Below, in pieces: positions 44,373 to 51,748 of a stretch of 64,000 nucleotides of DNA. The stretch's first letter is position 1; each line of letters opens with the position of its first letter. Position numbers and translations under genes: made by a program. Origin of the DNA: Humidesulfovibrio mexicanus (GTDB taxonomy: Bacteria > Desulfobacterota > Desulfovibrionia > Desulfovibrionales > Desulfovibrionaceae); NCBI RefSeq assembly GCF_900188225.1, contig NZ_FZOC01000004.1, positions 397,167 to 461,166 of the forward strand, in the 5' to 3' direction. The notes beneath the pieces are model-generated. The model was given only the letters and a program-made list of their open reading frames with translations, ran no database searches and had not been told where the DNA came from.

Positions 44373-44956
44373 GAGTCGAAGTGTGTGGCTCAATTGCAAC
44401 GGGTAAAACGACTTTTGCTTCCTTTGCAAATGTGATCAATCTTGATATGGTTGAAGAACAGTATAAAAAAAATCCTTTCCTTGAAGTTTTTTATGGCGGT
44501 GAAATTGAGTGTTCTTTTGAGACGGAGCTATCGTTTTTGTTAATACACTACCACCAGATCAAAGCGAGTTGCAGACCCACATGTCCAAGTTTTGTTTGTG
44601 ACTTTTCGTTAATCCTCGACAATGCCTATGCCGATGTTACACTATTGGGTCATCGACTCGAGATATTTCAAAATATCTCTGAGGACCTCATGCTTGAGGT
44701 CGGTCATCCCAACATCTTGGTCCATTTGGTTTGCCCCGAAGATGTTTTGCTAGAACGCGTTCGCAAACGCGGCAGAGCATCTGAACAAGTTATTACAATG
44801 GCCTATCTTAAGAAAGTTGCCGATGCCCTCGAGCGACGCGTTGATGAAGCCTCCAAGTCCGTGCCAGTGCTCCGCATCGACAGCCACGAACATGATTTCC
44901 GTGACGGGCTAGAAGGGCACGATTTCTTGGCTACCCTGCTGGAGCATTTGAAGTAG
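44369..44956 (+). CDS. Deoxynucleoside kinase (dNK family)
   Basis: This 195-residue P-loop kinase has VCGSIATGKTTFA (Walker A), YKKNPFLEVFYGG followed by a long helix, and CDFSLILDNAYADV at the position of the family's D/ERS catalytic motif; there is also a lid segment ERVRKRGRASE. This is the layout of dAdo/dGuo/dCyd kinases. It would phosphorylate a deoxynucleoside (salvage), and next to a PurZ-like ligase it may feed or finish an unusual deoxynucleotide. It overlaps the membrane protein gene by ATGA. The C-terminal third is more GC-rich than the start. Confidence 0.75.
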   Translation: MRVEVCGSIATGKTTFASFANVINLDMVEEQYKKNPFLEVFYGGEIECSFETELSFLLIHYHQIKASCRPTCPSFVCDFSLILDNAYADVTLLGHRLEIFQNISEDLMLEVGHPNILVHLVCPEDVLLERVRKRGRASEQVITMAYLKKVADALERRVDEASKSVPVLRIDSHEHDFRDGLEGHDFLATLLEHLK

Positions 44957-45276
44957 CCAACGGTCGGCTGTTACAAGCACAGGGCTAGCCCCCTGAGCGT
45001 TCCCTCCTTCCTTTTCTGCTGTGACTCTGTACCCCTTTGATAAGACGTGAATGCAGTCCCTGGAACCTGGTCGATGATGGTACTGAACCACGCGCTGAAG
45101 CTGGCAGTGCCGTGCAAATTTGGCGCACTTTCGGGACCAGACCTGGTGCGACTGTCGGTGTTATTTCAAAACGGCAGCTGGTTACGTTGTGGATGCGGTA
45201 GAGGGGATGTCGGTCGAATTTAAGGTGACGAACGGGGTAACTCAATCCCCCCCCTCTTCCCTCATCCTTCTGCGCT
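44957..45276. other. Non-coding gap after the nucleotide cassette
   Basis: About 320 bases without a supportable gene. The composition is mixed, with a pyrimidine-rich tract (45240-45270). I see no clear terminator or RNA gene here. Confidence 0.4.
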
Positions 45277-45332
45277 GACTAAAATTTAACTCAAACATTG
45301 ACGATTAACACGTTTTGTCTTAAATGTTAGTC
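45277..45332 (+). promoter_or_regulatory. Promoter and dyad operator of the HipBA-like pair
   Basis: TTGACG (45298-45303) and TTAAAT (45320-45325) are 16 bases apart, placing the transcript start on or next to the ATG at 45333 (leaderless mRNA likely). Two nested inverted repeats flank it: GACTAA (45277) with TTAGTC (45327), and AACATT (45294) with AATGTT (45323). These are good candidates for HipB autoregulation. Confidence 0.5.
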
Positions 45333-45584
45333 ATGAGCTCAATCGGCAAGACTATCATACAGCTTCGGCGCGCCAAGGGCTGGAACCAAACCGAACTCGC
45401 AGAGAGGGCCGGGGTGTCTCGTGCGCTCGTAAGTTCATTGGAGCGCGGAGCTGCTACCGGGGCGGGAATGCTCAAGGTGCAACGAATTCTTGCGCTGTTC
45501 GGCTATGAACTTGTTGCAACCCCAAAGTCTGGCCCGCCAACTCTGGATGAACTTCAGGCGCTGAACGAGGCCGACAATGCTTGA
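45333..45584 (+). CDS. hipB: HipB-like XRE-family antitoxin/regulator
   Basis: This 83-residue protein is almost entirely a helix-turn-helix domain (IGKTIIQLRRAKGWNQTELAERAGVSRALVSSLERG). Position directly before, and overlapping by eight bases, a HipA-like kinase gene identifies it as the DNA-binding partner that represses the operon and neutralises the kinase. Two in-frame ATGs exist (45324 and 45333). Neither has a ribosome site; I take the second because it falls at the predicted transcript start. Confidence 0.8.
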   Translation: MSSIGKTIIQLRRAKGWNQTELAERAGVSRALVSSLERGAATGAGMLKVQRILALFGYELVATPKSGPPTLDELQALNEADNA

Positions 45585-46794
45585 GGTTAGGGCAGGTAAC
45601 GATTTGGCTGGGCGGCTGACTCGAACCGCACGGCAACGGTTTGCCTTCACCTACCAGCCGGATGTGTCCAAAGAAGCGGCAGTCTCTTTGACGATGCCGG
45701 TGCGTTCTGAAAGCTGGACCTTCGCCTGGGGGTTGCACCCAATCTTTCAGATGAATCTCCCGGAGGGGGCTCTGAAGCTCTACTTGGAGGATATGCTGTC
45801 AAAGGCTGTCCCCAATTTTGACGACTTGGAGTTGCTGCGTGTCACCGGCCACTCTCACATCGGTCGACTAAGCTATGGTGAGCCTGGGGGCGATGCTGAT
45901 GACCTTCCAGGCGCTGTGAGCGTGGAGGAAATACTGACGTATGACGGAGCAGAGGACCTATTCCGTGATCTGTTGAATAGGTATGCACGCTTTTCAGGGG
46001 TGTCAGGTGTCCAGCCCAAGGTTCTTGTTCGCGCCACTGAAGGGCTCAAGCTGTCACCGGACCATAAGGTGACGATGCAGGCCGCCACTCATATCGTCAA
46101 GACTTGGGACGAGCGGTATCCAGAATTAGCACTCAACGAACATTTTTGCCTACTGGCTGCCAAGAAATGTGGCCTTACTGTTCCCAACTGGGCCGTCTCT
46201 GAAAACGGGCGTTTCCTAATTGTGGATCGCTTTGATCTCGACGAGCAGGGGCAATATCTGGGTATTGAGGATTTCTGCGTCCTGCAAGGCCTGGGGACTA
46301 GGGATAAATACACTGGGAGCTACGAGCAGCTCGGGAAGATTATTCAGGCCTTCGTGCCCCCAGAGCACCATAAAGACTCAATGCGGGCATTCTTCAAGAT
46401 GATCGTCTTATCCGTCGGCCTGCGCAATGGTGATGCACACCGGAAGAATTTTTGTCTGCTATATTCTTCACCAGTTGACCGCCAGGGCCGACTTGCTCCG
46501 ACTTTTGATCAGATCACAACCACGGCATACCTGCCTCATGATTCCATGGCATTGTTGCTGCGTGGTTCCAAGCGTTGGCCAGACAGAGCGGCTATGCTTG
46601 ATTTTGCGCTAAAGACCTGTTCCATGACAAAACGTGAGGCTGAGGCAGTCATTTGCGAGGTTGAAAGTGGTATCCTGCTGGCGCGTACAGATCTTCAGGA
46701 CCGAGTTCAAGCTGGGGGGACCTTCGCAAGCACAGGGGCCAAGATGCTCACTGCCTGGGCAGAGGGCCTGCTTGCATTGACCCATTCACAGTAA
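45577..46794 (+). CDS. hipA: HipA-like serine/threonine kinase toxin
   Basis: This 405-residue protein has the HipA layout: an N-terminal couple domain, the ATP loop region FSGVSGVQPKVLV, ALNEHFCLLAAKKCGL, FLIVDRFD, catalytic NGDAHRKNF and metal-binding APTFDQITTT. Key Asp residues are present, so it should be an active kinase. E. coli HipA inactivates glutamyl-tRNA synthetase; whether this divergent homologue has the same target is unknown. The pair may stabilise the island or serve in phage defence. Confidence 0.85.
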   Translation: MLEVRAGNDLAGRLTRTARQRFAFTYQPDVSKEAAVSLTMPVRSESWTFAWGLHPIFQMNLPEGALKLYLEDMLSKAVPNFDDLELLRVTGHSHIGRLSYGEPGGDADDLPGAVSVEEILTYDGAEDLFRDLLNRYARFSGVSGVQPKVLVRATEGLKLSPDHKVTMQAATHIVKTWDERYPELALNEHFCLLAAKKCGLTVPNWAVSENGRFLIVDRFDLDEQGQYLGIEDFCVLQGLGTRDKYTGSYEQLGKIIQAFVPPEHHKDSMRAFFKMIVLSVGLRNGDAHRKNFCLLYSSPVDRQGRLAPTFDQITTTAYLPHDSMALLLRGSKRWPDRAAMLDFALKTCSMTKREAEAVICEVESGILLARTDLQDRVQAGGTFASTGAKMLTAWAEGLLALTHSQ

Positions 46795-46855
46795 TAGCCC
46801 GTTGGTGTCCAGGCGGATGATTTGCCTGAGCCTCCTGCTGCACTATTAGCGAGCA

Positions 46856-47422
46856 TTATTCGAAACTGTCCTTTACCATCTCATCCTTTATCTTTTGCAC
46901 CTCCAATCTCCTCTCAGGAAGGAATTCTTCACGTTGCTGTTCAATCGCAGCACGTCGATTGGCCGCTCGTTCTGCCATTTCTTCCGGTGAAATCGTAGAA
47001 TAAGCCGTGTCGGCTGCCTCTTCATTCCCCACGGCATTGACGACACGCGTGTGCGTTTCGATAAGGTTAAGCATTGCTTGGCCCTCACCGGGAGTTATTT
47101 CTCCCTTTGCAACTTGTAGTAGAATAGCCTTGCTGGCCTTATGAATGTCCTCATGGTTCTTGAGTGGTGGTAGAGTTACTCTCAAGGGCGAATCTTTTCG
47201 GGTTGGACAAAGCCGCTCCAGGCAGAGCTTTAGGCAAGCGACGTCTCCTTCCTTGGCCATTTCGATAACCTTACGGATAATTTCTGTCCCTTCGCCGTCA
47301 AGAAGCTCCTGAACAGCCATAGAGGCTTTATTGCGGGCTCCCTTGGGCTTCCCCTTGGGATTGCCCGAGGTCCCCTTAGGAAAGGGCTTCCCCCGCTGCT
47401 TTTTTGCTGTATTTTCAGCCAT
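46856..47422 (-). CDS. DUF5681-domain protein
   Basis: This 188-residue protein starts at ATG 47422 behind AAGGAG. Residues ~10-90 contain GKPFPKGTSGNPKGKPKGARNKAS and LKLCLERLCPTRKDSPL, matching DUF5681, a small basic domain found in phage and plasmid genes, often near terminase small subunits. The C-terminal half is helical and charged (EEMAERAANRRAAIEQQREEFL). Function unknown; the Gly/Lys/Pro-rich start suggests nucleic-acid binding. It is convergent with hipA and heads leftward with the ERCC4 gene just upstream. Confidence 0.7.
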   Translation of the reverse strand: MAENTAKKQRGKPFPKGTSGNPKGKPKGARNKASMAVQELLDGEGTEIIRKVIEMAKEGDVACLKLCLERLCPTRKDSPLRVTLPPLKNHEDIHKASKAILLQVAKGEITPGEGQAMLNLIETHTRVVNAVGNEEAADTAYSTISPEEMAERAANRRAAIEQQREEFLPERRLEVQKIKDEMVKDSFE

Positions 47423-47433
47423 AGCAATTCTCC

Positions 47434-47901
47434 TTATGTCGCATCGCCATGTGCTCTGAGGACGATACGTAGTCTTTCCTGCGCGTTTCGCAGATAGTGC
47501 CGCAGGAAGTGATAGGTCGCGTACTCCGCCCCGGCCCTGTTGCCGCACCAGATGAAGGGGCAGCTGTGGCGGACCTGGAAGGCCAGCACGGATTGCAAAG
47601 CCGCGTGGGGCTTCATGCGCGAACGGTAGCGGCCCTCAGCCATGTCCTGCATGGACGCTTCCACGACCACGGCGAAGCATTCCAGGCCAGAGGCACGGGC
47701 AAGCTCCCGCTCAAAACGCTCTCGGCCCTCGCCAGTGAGGCAGCCCAGCAGATCGTCCAGGCTCTTGCGCTCCACAGCGCAGCGATCCAACAGCCCGGCC
47801 AGTGAATAGTCCCCTGTGGTGAGCGTCCCGGCCACCATTTCGCAGTCATAGCTGACGAAGCCGAACGGTGCTTGCTCTCTAGTGTCGCAGATAATCTTCA
47901 T
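47434..47901 (-). CDS. ERCC4-type nuclease
   Basis: This 155-residue protein starts at ATG 47901 (MKIICDTREQAPFGF). It contains the XPF/ERCC4 nuclease core: DTREQ, then GDYSLAG, CAVERKSLDDLLGCL and RFERELAR, which fits the GDx(n)ERKx3D active-site pattern. Such single-domain ERCC4 nucleases occur in phage and island replication modules and probably resolve branched or flapped DNA. It overlaps the 3' end of the small zinc-ribbon gene by four bases. Confidence 0.8.
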   Translation of the reverse strand: MKIICDTREQAPFGFVSYDCEMVAGTLTTGDYSLAGLLDRCAVERKSLDDLLGCLTGEGRERFERELARASGLECFAVVVEASMQDMAEGRYRSRMKPHAALQSVLAFQVRHSCPFIWCGNRAGAEYATYHFLRHYLRNAQERLRIVLRAHGDAT

Positions 47902-48164
47902 TGCAGCACCCTGCGCATGGTGTTGAAGCACCTAGCCCGGCAATAGACCTTGCTCGGGTCGGACGGCGTGAACGTCATGCCACAGCCACGGCAAGCAATT
48001 TGTCTCCCAAGTTCTTCCAGTAGCTGCTTCTTGTTCTGGCGGGCGAAGGTCAGCACCTCGGATGCCTTTTCCGGCTCAAGAGCGGCCAGTCCCTCTAGGG
48101 TGAGAGCGTCACCCTCTGCCCATACACGGACGCCACGGGATTCAATCCAGCGGGCGACGCTCAT
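47898..48164 (-). CDS. Small zinc-ribbon protein of the replication module
   Basis: This 88-residue protein has an N-terminal helical part (LTLEGLAALEPEKASEVLTFAR) reminiscent of TubC_N-type docking helices, and a C-terminal four-Cys element (CRGCG.TF..., YCRARC). It is transcribed leftward between the primase-polymerase gene and the ERCC4 gene, with ATGA coupling to the latter. Its role is unknown; a small accessory factor binding the primase or DNA is plausible. Confidence 0.6.
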   Translation of the reverse strand: MSVARWIESRGVRVWAEGDALTLEGLAALEPEKASEVLTFARQNKKQLLEELGRQIACRGCGMTFTPSDPSKVYCRARCFNTMRRVLQ

Positions 48165-48228
48165 ATAGTCACCCGGTCAGGGAAGGGTTGCGAAATCGGC
48201 GAAGTCTGCTCAACCTTTGTTTTTGGTT

Positions 48229-50445
48229 CTATACCTTGCGAATTAAGCGAATTATGCGAATTAATGTCGGTAGCCGGTGAGTCGGGGGGCATAATTCGCA
48301 TAATTCTCTATTTTCGCAGAGAGAGAACACAGTTTTTGAACGGCCCCCTGTCTGCTCGGAGGTGAATCGCACCCGGCCAGAATTTGACAATTCACCCAGA
48401 ACATCCTTGACGCGTTTGGTGTCGTGGTTGCCTAGAGCTTTGTGAATCTCTGTCAGAGACTTCGCCCCACCCCGCAGCATGGCCAGCACCTTGTCGACCA
48501 TAGGGTCAGTTTCGCGCCCACCAAAGATCAGCATGGCGGATTCGTGGCAGTACTGCCAAAAGGCCAAAGCAGCGCCGAGGTGTTCTGCGGTGATGATGTT
48601 TTGTCCGGCCAGTAGAGTGTAAATCAGTGCCAGCCGCATCACTTGGGCTTCGCCTCGGTTGATGACGCACCCCGCCAATCCTGGGTGTTCCTGAGACAAG
48701 TCGAGGTAGACGTACTTCCACATCTCACGGGCTGTTGAATCCATGAGAACGCGCTCTGTGTGCTTGCCTTTATGCAGAAGTGTCAGCAGCTCCCGGCGTA
48801 TGGCGTCAAGTTCCACATCCGGCATGGGTTCTGGGAATGGCACAACGCCACGGCGTTTTGCGTATACCCACAGGAAGCGATTGGCGAAGCCGTTGAGGCT
48901 TTGTACGGCATCAAGCAGTGAAGTGAGTTCGGCCACAGTGATATGCGTCACCAGCGCTAGGTGCGCTCCAGTTGTACGCGTCCGGTTGCTCTTTGTGAGA
49001 GGGTTCAAATTTCCGTTGTCCCAAAAACAGCGCATGGCCGTTGAGAGGGTGTTGCCCTGACGATTGGTGCAATTAAGGGCCGCTGCGAGTTCTTCATCCA
49101 ACACGAACAAGCGCTTGTCGGATACTCCGGGGTCAGTTACCACCCACGCGCCGGTCGGGTTTTGCCTATCCACCTTCCATTCCTTCAACTCATCGCGCAC
49201 AGCGTACACTAGACCCTCGCCAGTACTTAGCGGTCCAGGTGAGTATTGCGCCGGGATATGCCCGCTTGATTCGCCAAAGGTGAACAGCTTCTTTACTGGT
49301 GCGGCGGACGTGCCTTTTCTCGCCTTGGAACTGGCACCACAAATTGCAGCAAATAGACGCGCTTTGTGCGTAGTTTCACCTATTAGAATATGTGGCGAGA
49401 TAAGTTCGACACCGAAACGGGTGAGGAAGGTTGCCAGCACGGCGGCGGGGTCGGCTTCACTGTTGCGTGTTGCCAATTGTATAAAGTCTCCGACGAAGCC
49501 AGGCATGGCCGCCAGCGGCAACGTGGGCCACTTTGTTGCTTCCGGCGTCCACTCCTCATCAATAGACGGAGTGGACTGTATAGCACGGGCCACGGGCTTC
49601 GCAGCCGACGCTAGTTGCTCCGGCGCCCTCCTGGGTTCTCTCTCCCCAGCGGCCATTCCACTTGCAATCGTTTTGCGGGCTTCAATCTCCGTCAGGCCAA
49701 CGGCCAGCGCTGCATCAAGCAAGGTAGCTTCTGCTTTCTGGCGGTCCAGCTCCCCACCTGCTACAAGCTGCCCCAGCGCAAAGGCTGATTCATTCAATGC
49801 TTGGTTGCGACCCCCTTGCGCTGTATTCATTACGATGGCAGCCTCGGCTTCCAGGGCCTTGCGGCCGTAAGGCGTAGTGCCCCCGGCAGTCAGCGGTGCG
49901 GTCTTGGCAGCTTGCGCCGCCGTGGACAGAGGGGCCACCATGTCCAGAAGCCAAGCTGGGGCCTCAGCCAGTGCAGCCCCGCTGGAAACCCAAGAGTATG
50001 TCCCGCCGCTCAGGTGTCCGCTTGGGGGAAGGATTACATATCCGCCTTCACCTCGCACGTCCAAGCTAGGGGCCAGCTTGTTTGCGCTGTTGCGGACCTC
50101 CCGCCCCTTAATCCACTTGAAGAACAGTTGCCGCCCGCTTCCTCCAGTGTGTTGCTCAACCGTGGCAGGCAAAGGGCCATGTTCAGCTTCCAGTGCAGCC
50201 AGGGATTCAGGGCCTTTTGGCAAGTCTACGTCAAGCACCCACGCGCCGTGCTCCGCCCCCATAGGACATCCCACGCTTGCCGTAGGCCATTGCATCCACC
50301 ACTTGCGGACTTGTTCCGGGTCCGTGCTGGCGGCTTTGAAGCCATTTTGGATAAGCGGCTTTTTGTTTGCCCTGCAGGGGAACACACGCCAGCCTTTGCT
50401 TGTGTAATTCAAGGCGGCGTCCAGCATAGAGCGTTCAGGAGTCAT
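48229..50445 (-). CDS. Bifunctional primase-polymerase / DUF3987 replication protein
   Basis: This 738-residue protein has an N-terminal archaeo-eukaryotic primase-polymerase domain (~1-170; GWRVFPCRANKKPL, AWVLDVDLPKGPES with the catalytic DxD, HTGGSGRQLFF, DVRGEGGYVILPPS). A DUF3987/YfjI-like region (~290-650) follows, with ICGASSKARKGTSAAPV where a P-loop would be. The C-terminal ~80 residues look like a winged helix (LTEIHKALGNHDTKRVKDVL). It should start replication of the excised element. The last codons encode repeated Ile-Arg triplets formed by 9-base repeats. Confidence 0.83.
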   Translation of the reverse strand: MTPERSMLDAALNYTSKGWRVFPCRANKKPLIQNGFKAASTDPEQVRKWWMQWPTASVGCPMGAEHGAWVLDVDLPKGPESLAALEAEHGPLPATVEQHTGGSGRQLFFKWIKGREVRNSANKLAPSLDVRGEGGYVILPPSGHLSGGTYSWVSSGAALAEAPAWLLDMVAPLSTAAQAAKTAPLTAGGTTPYGRKALEAEAAIVMNTAQGGRNQALNESAFALGQLVAGGELDRQKAEATLLDAALAVGLTEIEARKTIASGMAAGEREPRRAPEQLASAAKPVARAIQSTPSIDEEWTPEATKWPTLPLAAMPGFVGDFIQLATRNSEADPAAVLATFLTRFGVELISPHILIGETTHKARLFAAICGASSKARKGTSAAPVKKLFTFGESSGHIPAQYSPGPLSTGEGLVYAVRDELKEWKVDRQNPTGAWVVTDPGVSDKRLFVLDEELAAALNCTNRQGNTLSTAMRCFWDNGNLNPLTKSNRTRTTGAHLALVTHITVAELTSLLDAVQSLNGFANRFLWVYAKRRGVVPFPEPMPDVELDAIRRELLTLLHKGKHTERVLMDSTAREMWKYVYLDLSQEHPGLAGCVINRGEAQVMRLALIYTLLAGQNIITAEHLGAALAFWQYCHESAMLIFGGRETDPMVDKVLAMLRGGAKSLTEIHKALGNHDTKRVKDVLGELSNSGRVRFTSEQTGGRSKTVFSLCENRELCELCPPTHRLPTLIRIIRLIRKV
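48238..48308. repeat. Iteron-like repeats and 15-base inverted repeat in the 3' end of the primase gene
   Basis: GCGAATTA occurs three times at a 9-base period (48238, 48247, 48256). On the other strand, TAATTCGC (48292) and a near copy (48301) follow. Together GAATTATGCGAATTA (48249-48263) and its exact complement (48292-48306) make a 15-base stem. This AT-rich repeat cluster could be an origin or a primase-binding site, as P4-like elements have iterons near their primase gene. Confidence 0.5.
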
Positions 50446-50572
50446 GGCTCACCCCTTCAAGCGCAATGGTAAATCTGTCCGTCCATCGACTACAGGCCAT
50501 GCCCATTTCAGAGGTGAAGGTGCGTAGCCAGCGCTGGGTCCACAGTTTGACGGCGGGGTTTTGCTTTTTCAT
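50435..50572 (-). CDS. 45-residue protein between AlpA and primase genes
   Basis: This short ORF starts at ATG 50572 with GGAG eight bases upstream. It overlaps the AlpA-like gene stop as ATGA (50569-50572) and the primase start by 11 bases. It encodes a basic, Trp-rich peptide (KKQNPAVKLWTQRWLRTF at the N-terminus). The double translational coupling and ribosome site are the evidence that it is real; the function is unknown. Confidence 0.55.
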   Translation of the reverse strand: MKKQNPAVKLWTQRWLRTFTSEMGMACSRWTDRFTIALEGVSHDS

Positions 50573-50796
50573 GACTCAACCACTCCACTCATGTGCTCCA
50601 CGAGGGCCAAGAGGTCAGAGCCCCGCCAAAAGGTCATGGAGCCGTTGCGAACAGGTTGCGGGAATCGGCCAGACTTAACCCCCGCCCACCACGTAGCGGC
50701 GGCAACGTCTATGAGCGGTGGCGGACCTGACTTCGAGCGGACAATGGATTTGAGGCGGTAGAGACCGTTGGGATCAATGCGGGATGCGTTGGGCAT
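50569..50796 (-). CDS. AlpA-family DNA-binding regulator/excisionase
   Basis: This 75-residue MerR-like winged-helix protein (YRLKSIVRSKSGPPPLIDVAAATWWAGVKSGRFPQPVRNG) has the AlpA pattern of a recognition segment followed by SGRFPQPV. AlpA proteins activate integrase expression or act as excision directionality factors in P4-like elements. The linker between its N-terminal part and the WW segment is longer than usual. It is the first gene of the leftward replication operon. Confidence 0.75.
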   Translation of the reverse strand: MPNASRIDPNGLYRLKSIVRSKSGPPPLIDVAAATWWAGVKSGRFPQPVRNGSMTFWRGSDLLALVEHMSGVVES

Positions 50797-50991
50797 GGTT
50801 GGTATCCTCCGTGGTTGAATTTCACCGGATGATACACACGGAAAAAGCTACGTCATTCCGGTTGATTCCGTCGTGCCGTCACTTCTTCAAAGAAAACCCC
50901 CTAAAACCGTCCAACGGAGTTAGGGGATCTCTGACATGGAGAAGGGAGGGCGCAGGTTTGCGATTCAGCGTCCCGCAAGGGGGGCAGGATA

Positions 50992-51648
50992 TTAATCTTG
51001 CCTCTGAGGACCTGGCTTATTTGACTTGTGTTCATCGGGGAGAGCTTGCCAAAATACCTCAAGTGCCGTTTTGGGTAACGCTTCCCCCAATTTTTTGGCG
51101 ATTGTCTGAATTTGTGTACGTTTTCTTTCTTTTGGGCCTTGTTGCCCGCAGAACAGAGCAATTGAAACCATTTGTGCTGCAAGCACTTTCCATCTCTGGA
51201 CGCTATTTTGGCTGGCGGCGATAGTTGCGGAGCTCGTCCTGGGGGGCTTCTCAGTTTTCTTCCGTAACGACTGAAGTTCAGTAAACAGTTGGGTATTTTC
51301 TTGTTGGACTTGGGCGAGCTTGTCCCGCAGAGACTGCACGCTATCAAAATTGTCTGGGTTGGCTCCATACTCTGGGATCAGATCACGAAACACCTCAAAT
51401 TTTCTGATCGCTTGCTTTAAGTCATAGGTGTGAAATTTAACTCTGTCGTTGATGTGTGACGAGTTAAACTCGTGCTTTTTGGGGCTGATCTCGTCGCCAT
51501 GCACATTGCCATGTGAATCAACGTAATAGTTAATTTCACATTTGTTGACTACATCTATGAACATTTTCGGCGTGATTTTTAGACATTCTAACAGTGTTTT
51601 CGCATAAACATACTGTCGGTTATCTAAGAGTTCAATGAGCAAGCTCAT
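50992..51648 (-). CDS. Hypothetical protein with central coiled coil
   Basis: This 218-residue protein lies between the replication operon and the integrase. The N-terminus (MSLLIELLDNRQYVYAK) and region to ~80 look like a DNA- or ligand-binding fold, a coiled coil is evident at ~105-135 (LRDKLAQVQQENTQLFTELQSLRKK), and the C-terminus is basic and helical. I do not recognise a family. The coding sequence is AT-richer than neighbouring genes. An antisense ORF at 50784-51224 is less credible. It could be an element regulator. Confidence 0.55.
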   Translation of the reverse strand: MSLLIELLDNRQYVYAKTLLECLKITPKMFIDVVNKCEINYYVDSHGNVHGDEISPKKHEFNSSHINDRVKFHTYDLKQAIRKFEVFRDLIPEYGANPDNFDSVQSLRDKLAQVQQENTQLFTELQSLRKKTEKPPRTSSATIAASQNSVQRWKVLAAQMVSIALFCGQQGPKERKRTQIQTIAKKLGEALPKTALEVFWQALPDEHKSNKPGPQRQD

Positions 51649-51748
51649 ATTTTCTTGCCTCTCTGTTTATGGAATTGAAAATCCAAGCATCGCGATGAAC
51701 AACTGCCATGAAAAGGCCTACTCTCAGACATTACCCTCTTCGGTCGCG

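Noticed and set aside
40160..44956. A diaminopurine (Z-DNA) genome system
   Set aside because: No DatZ-like dATPase, MazZ-like dGTP pyrophosphohydrolase or DpoZ-like polymerase is encoded in the window, so only a PurZ-like step is supported.
50784..51224. 146-residue plus-strand frame overlapping the 218-residue minus gene
   Set aside because: The minus frame has a plausible coiled coil, start and gene direction; the plus frame has none of these.
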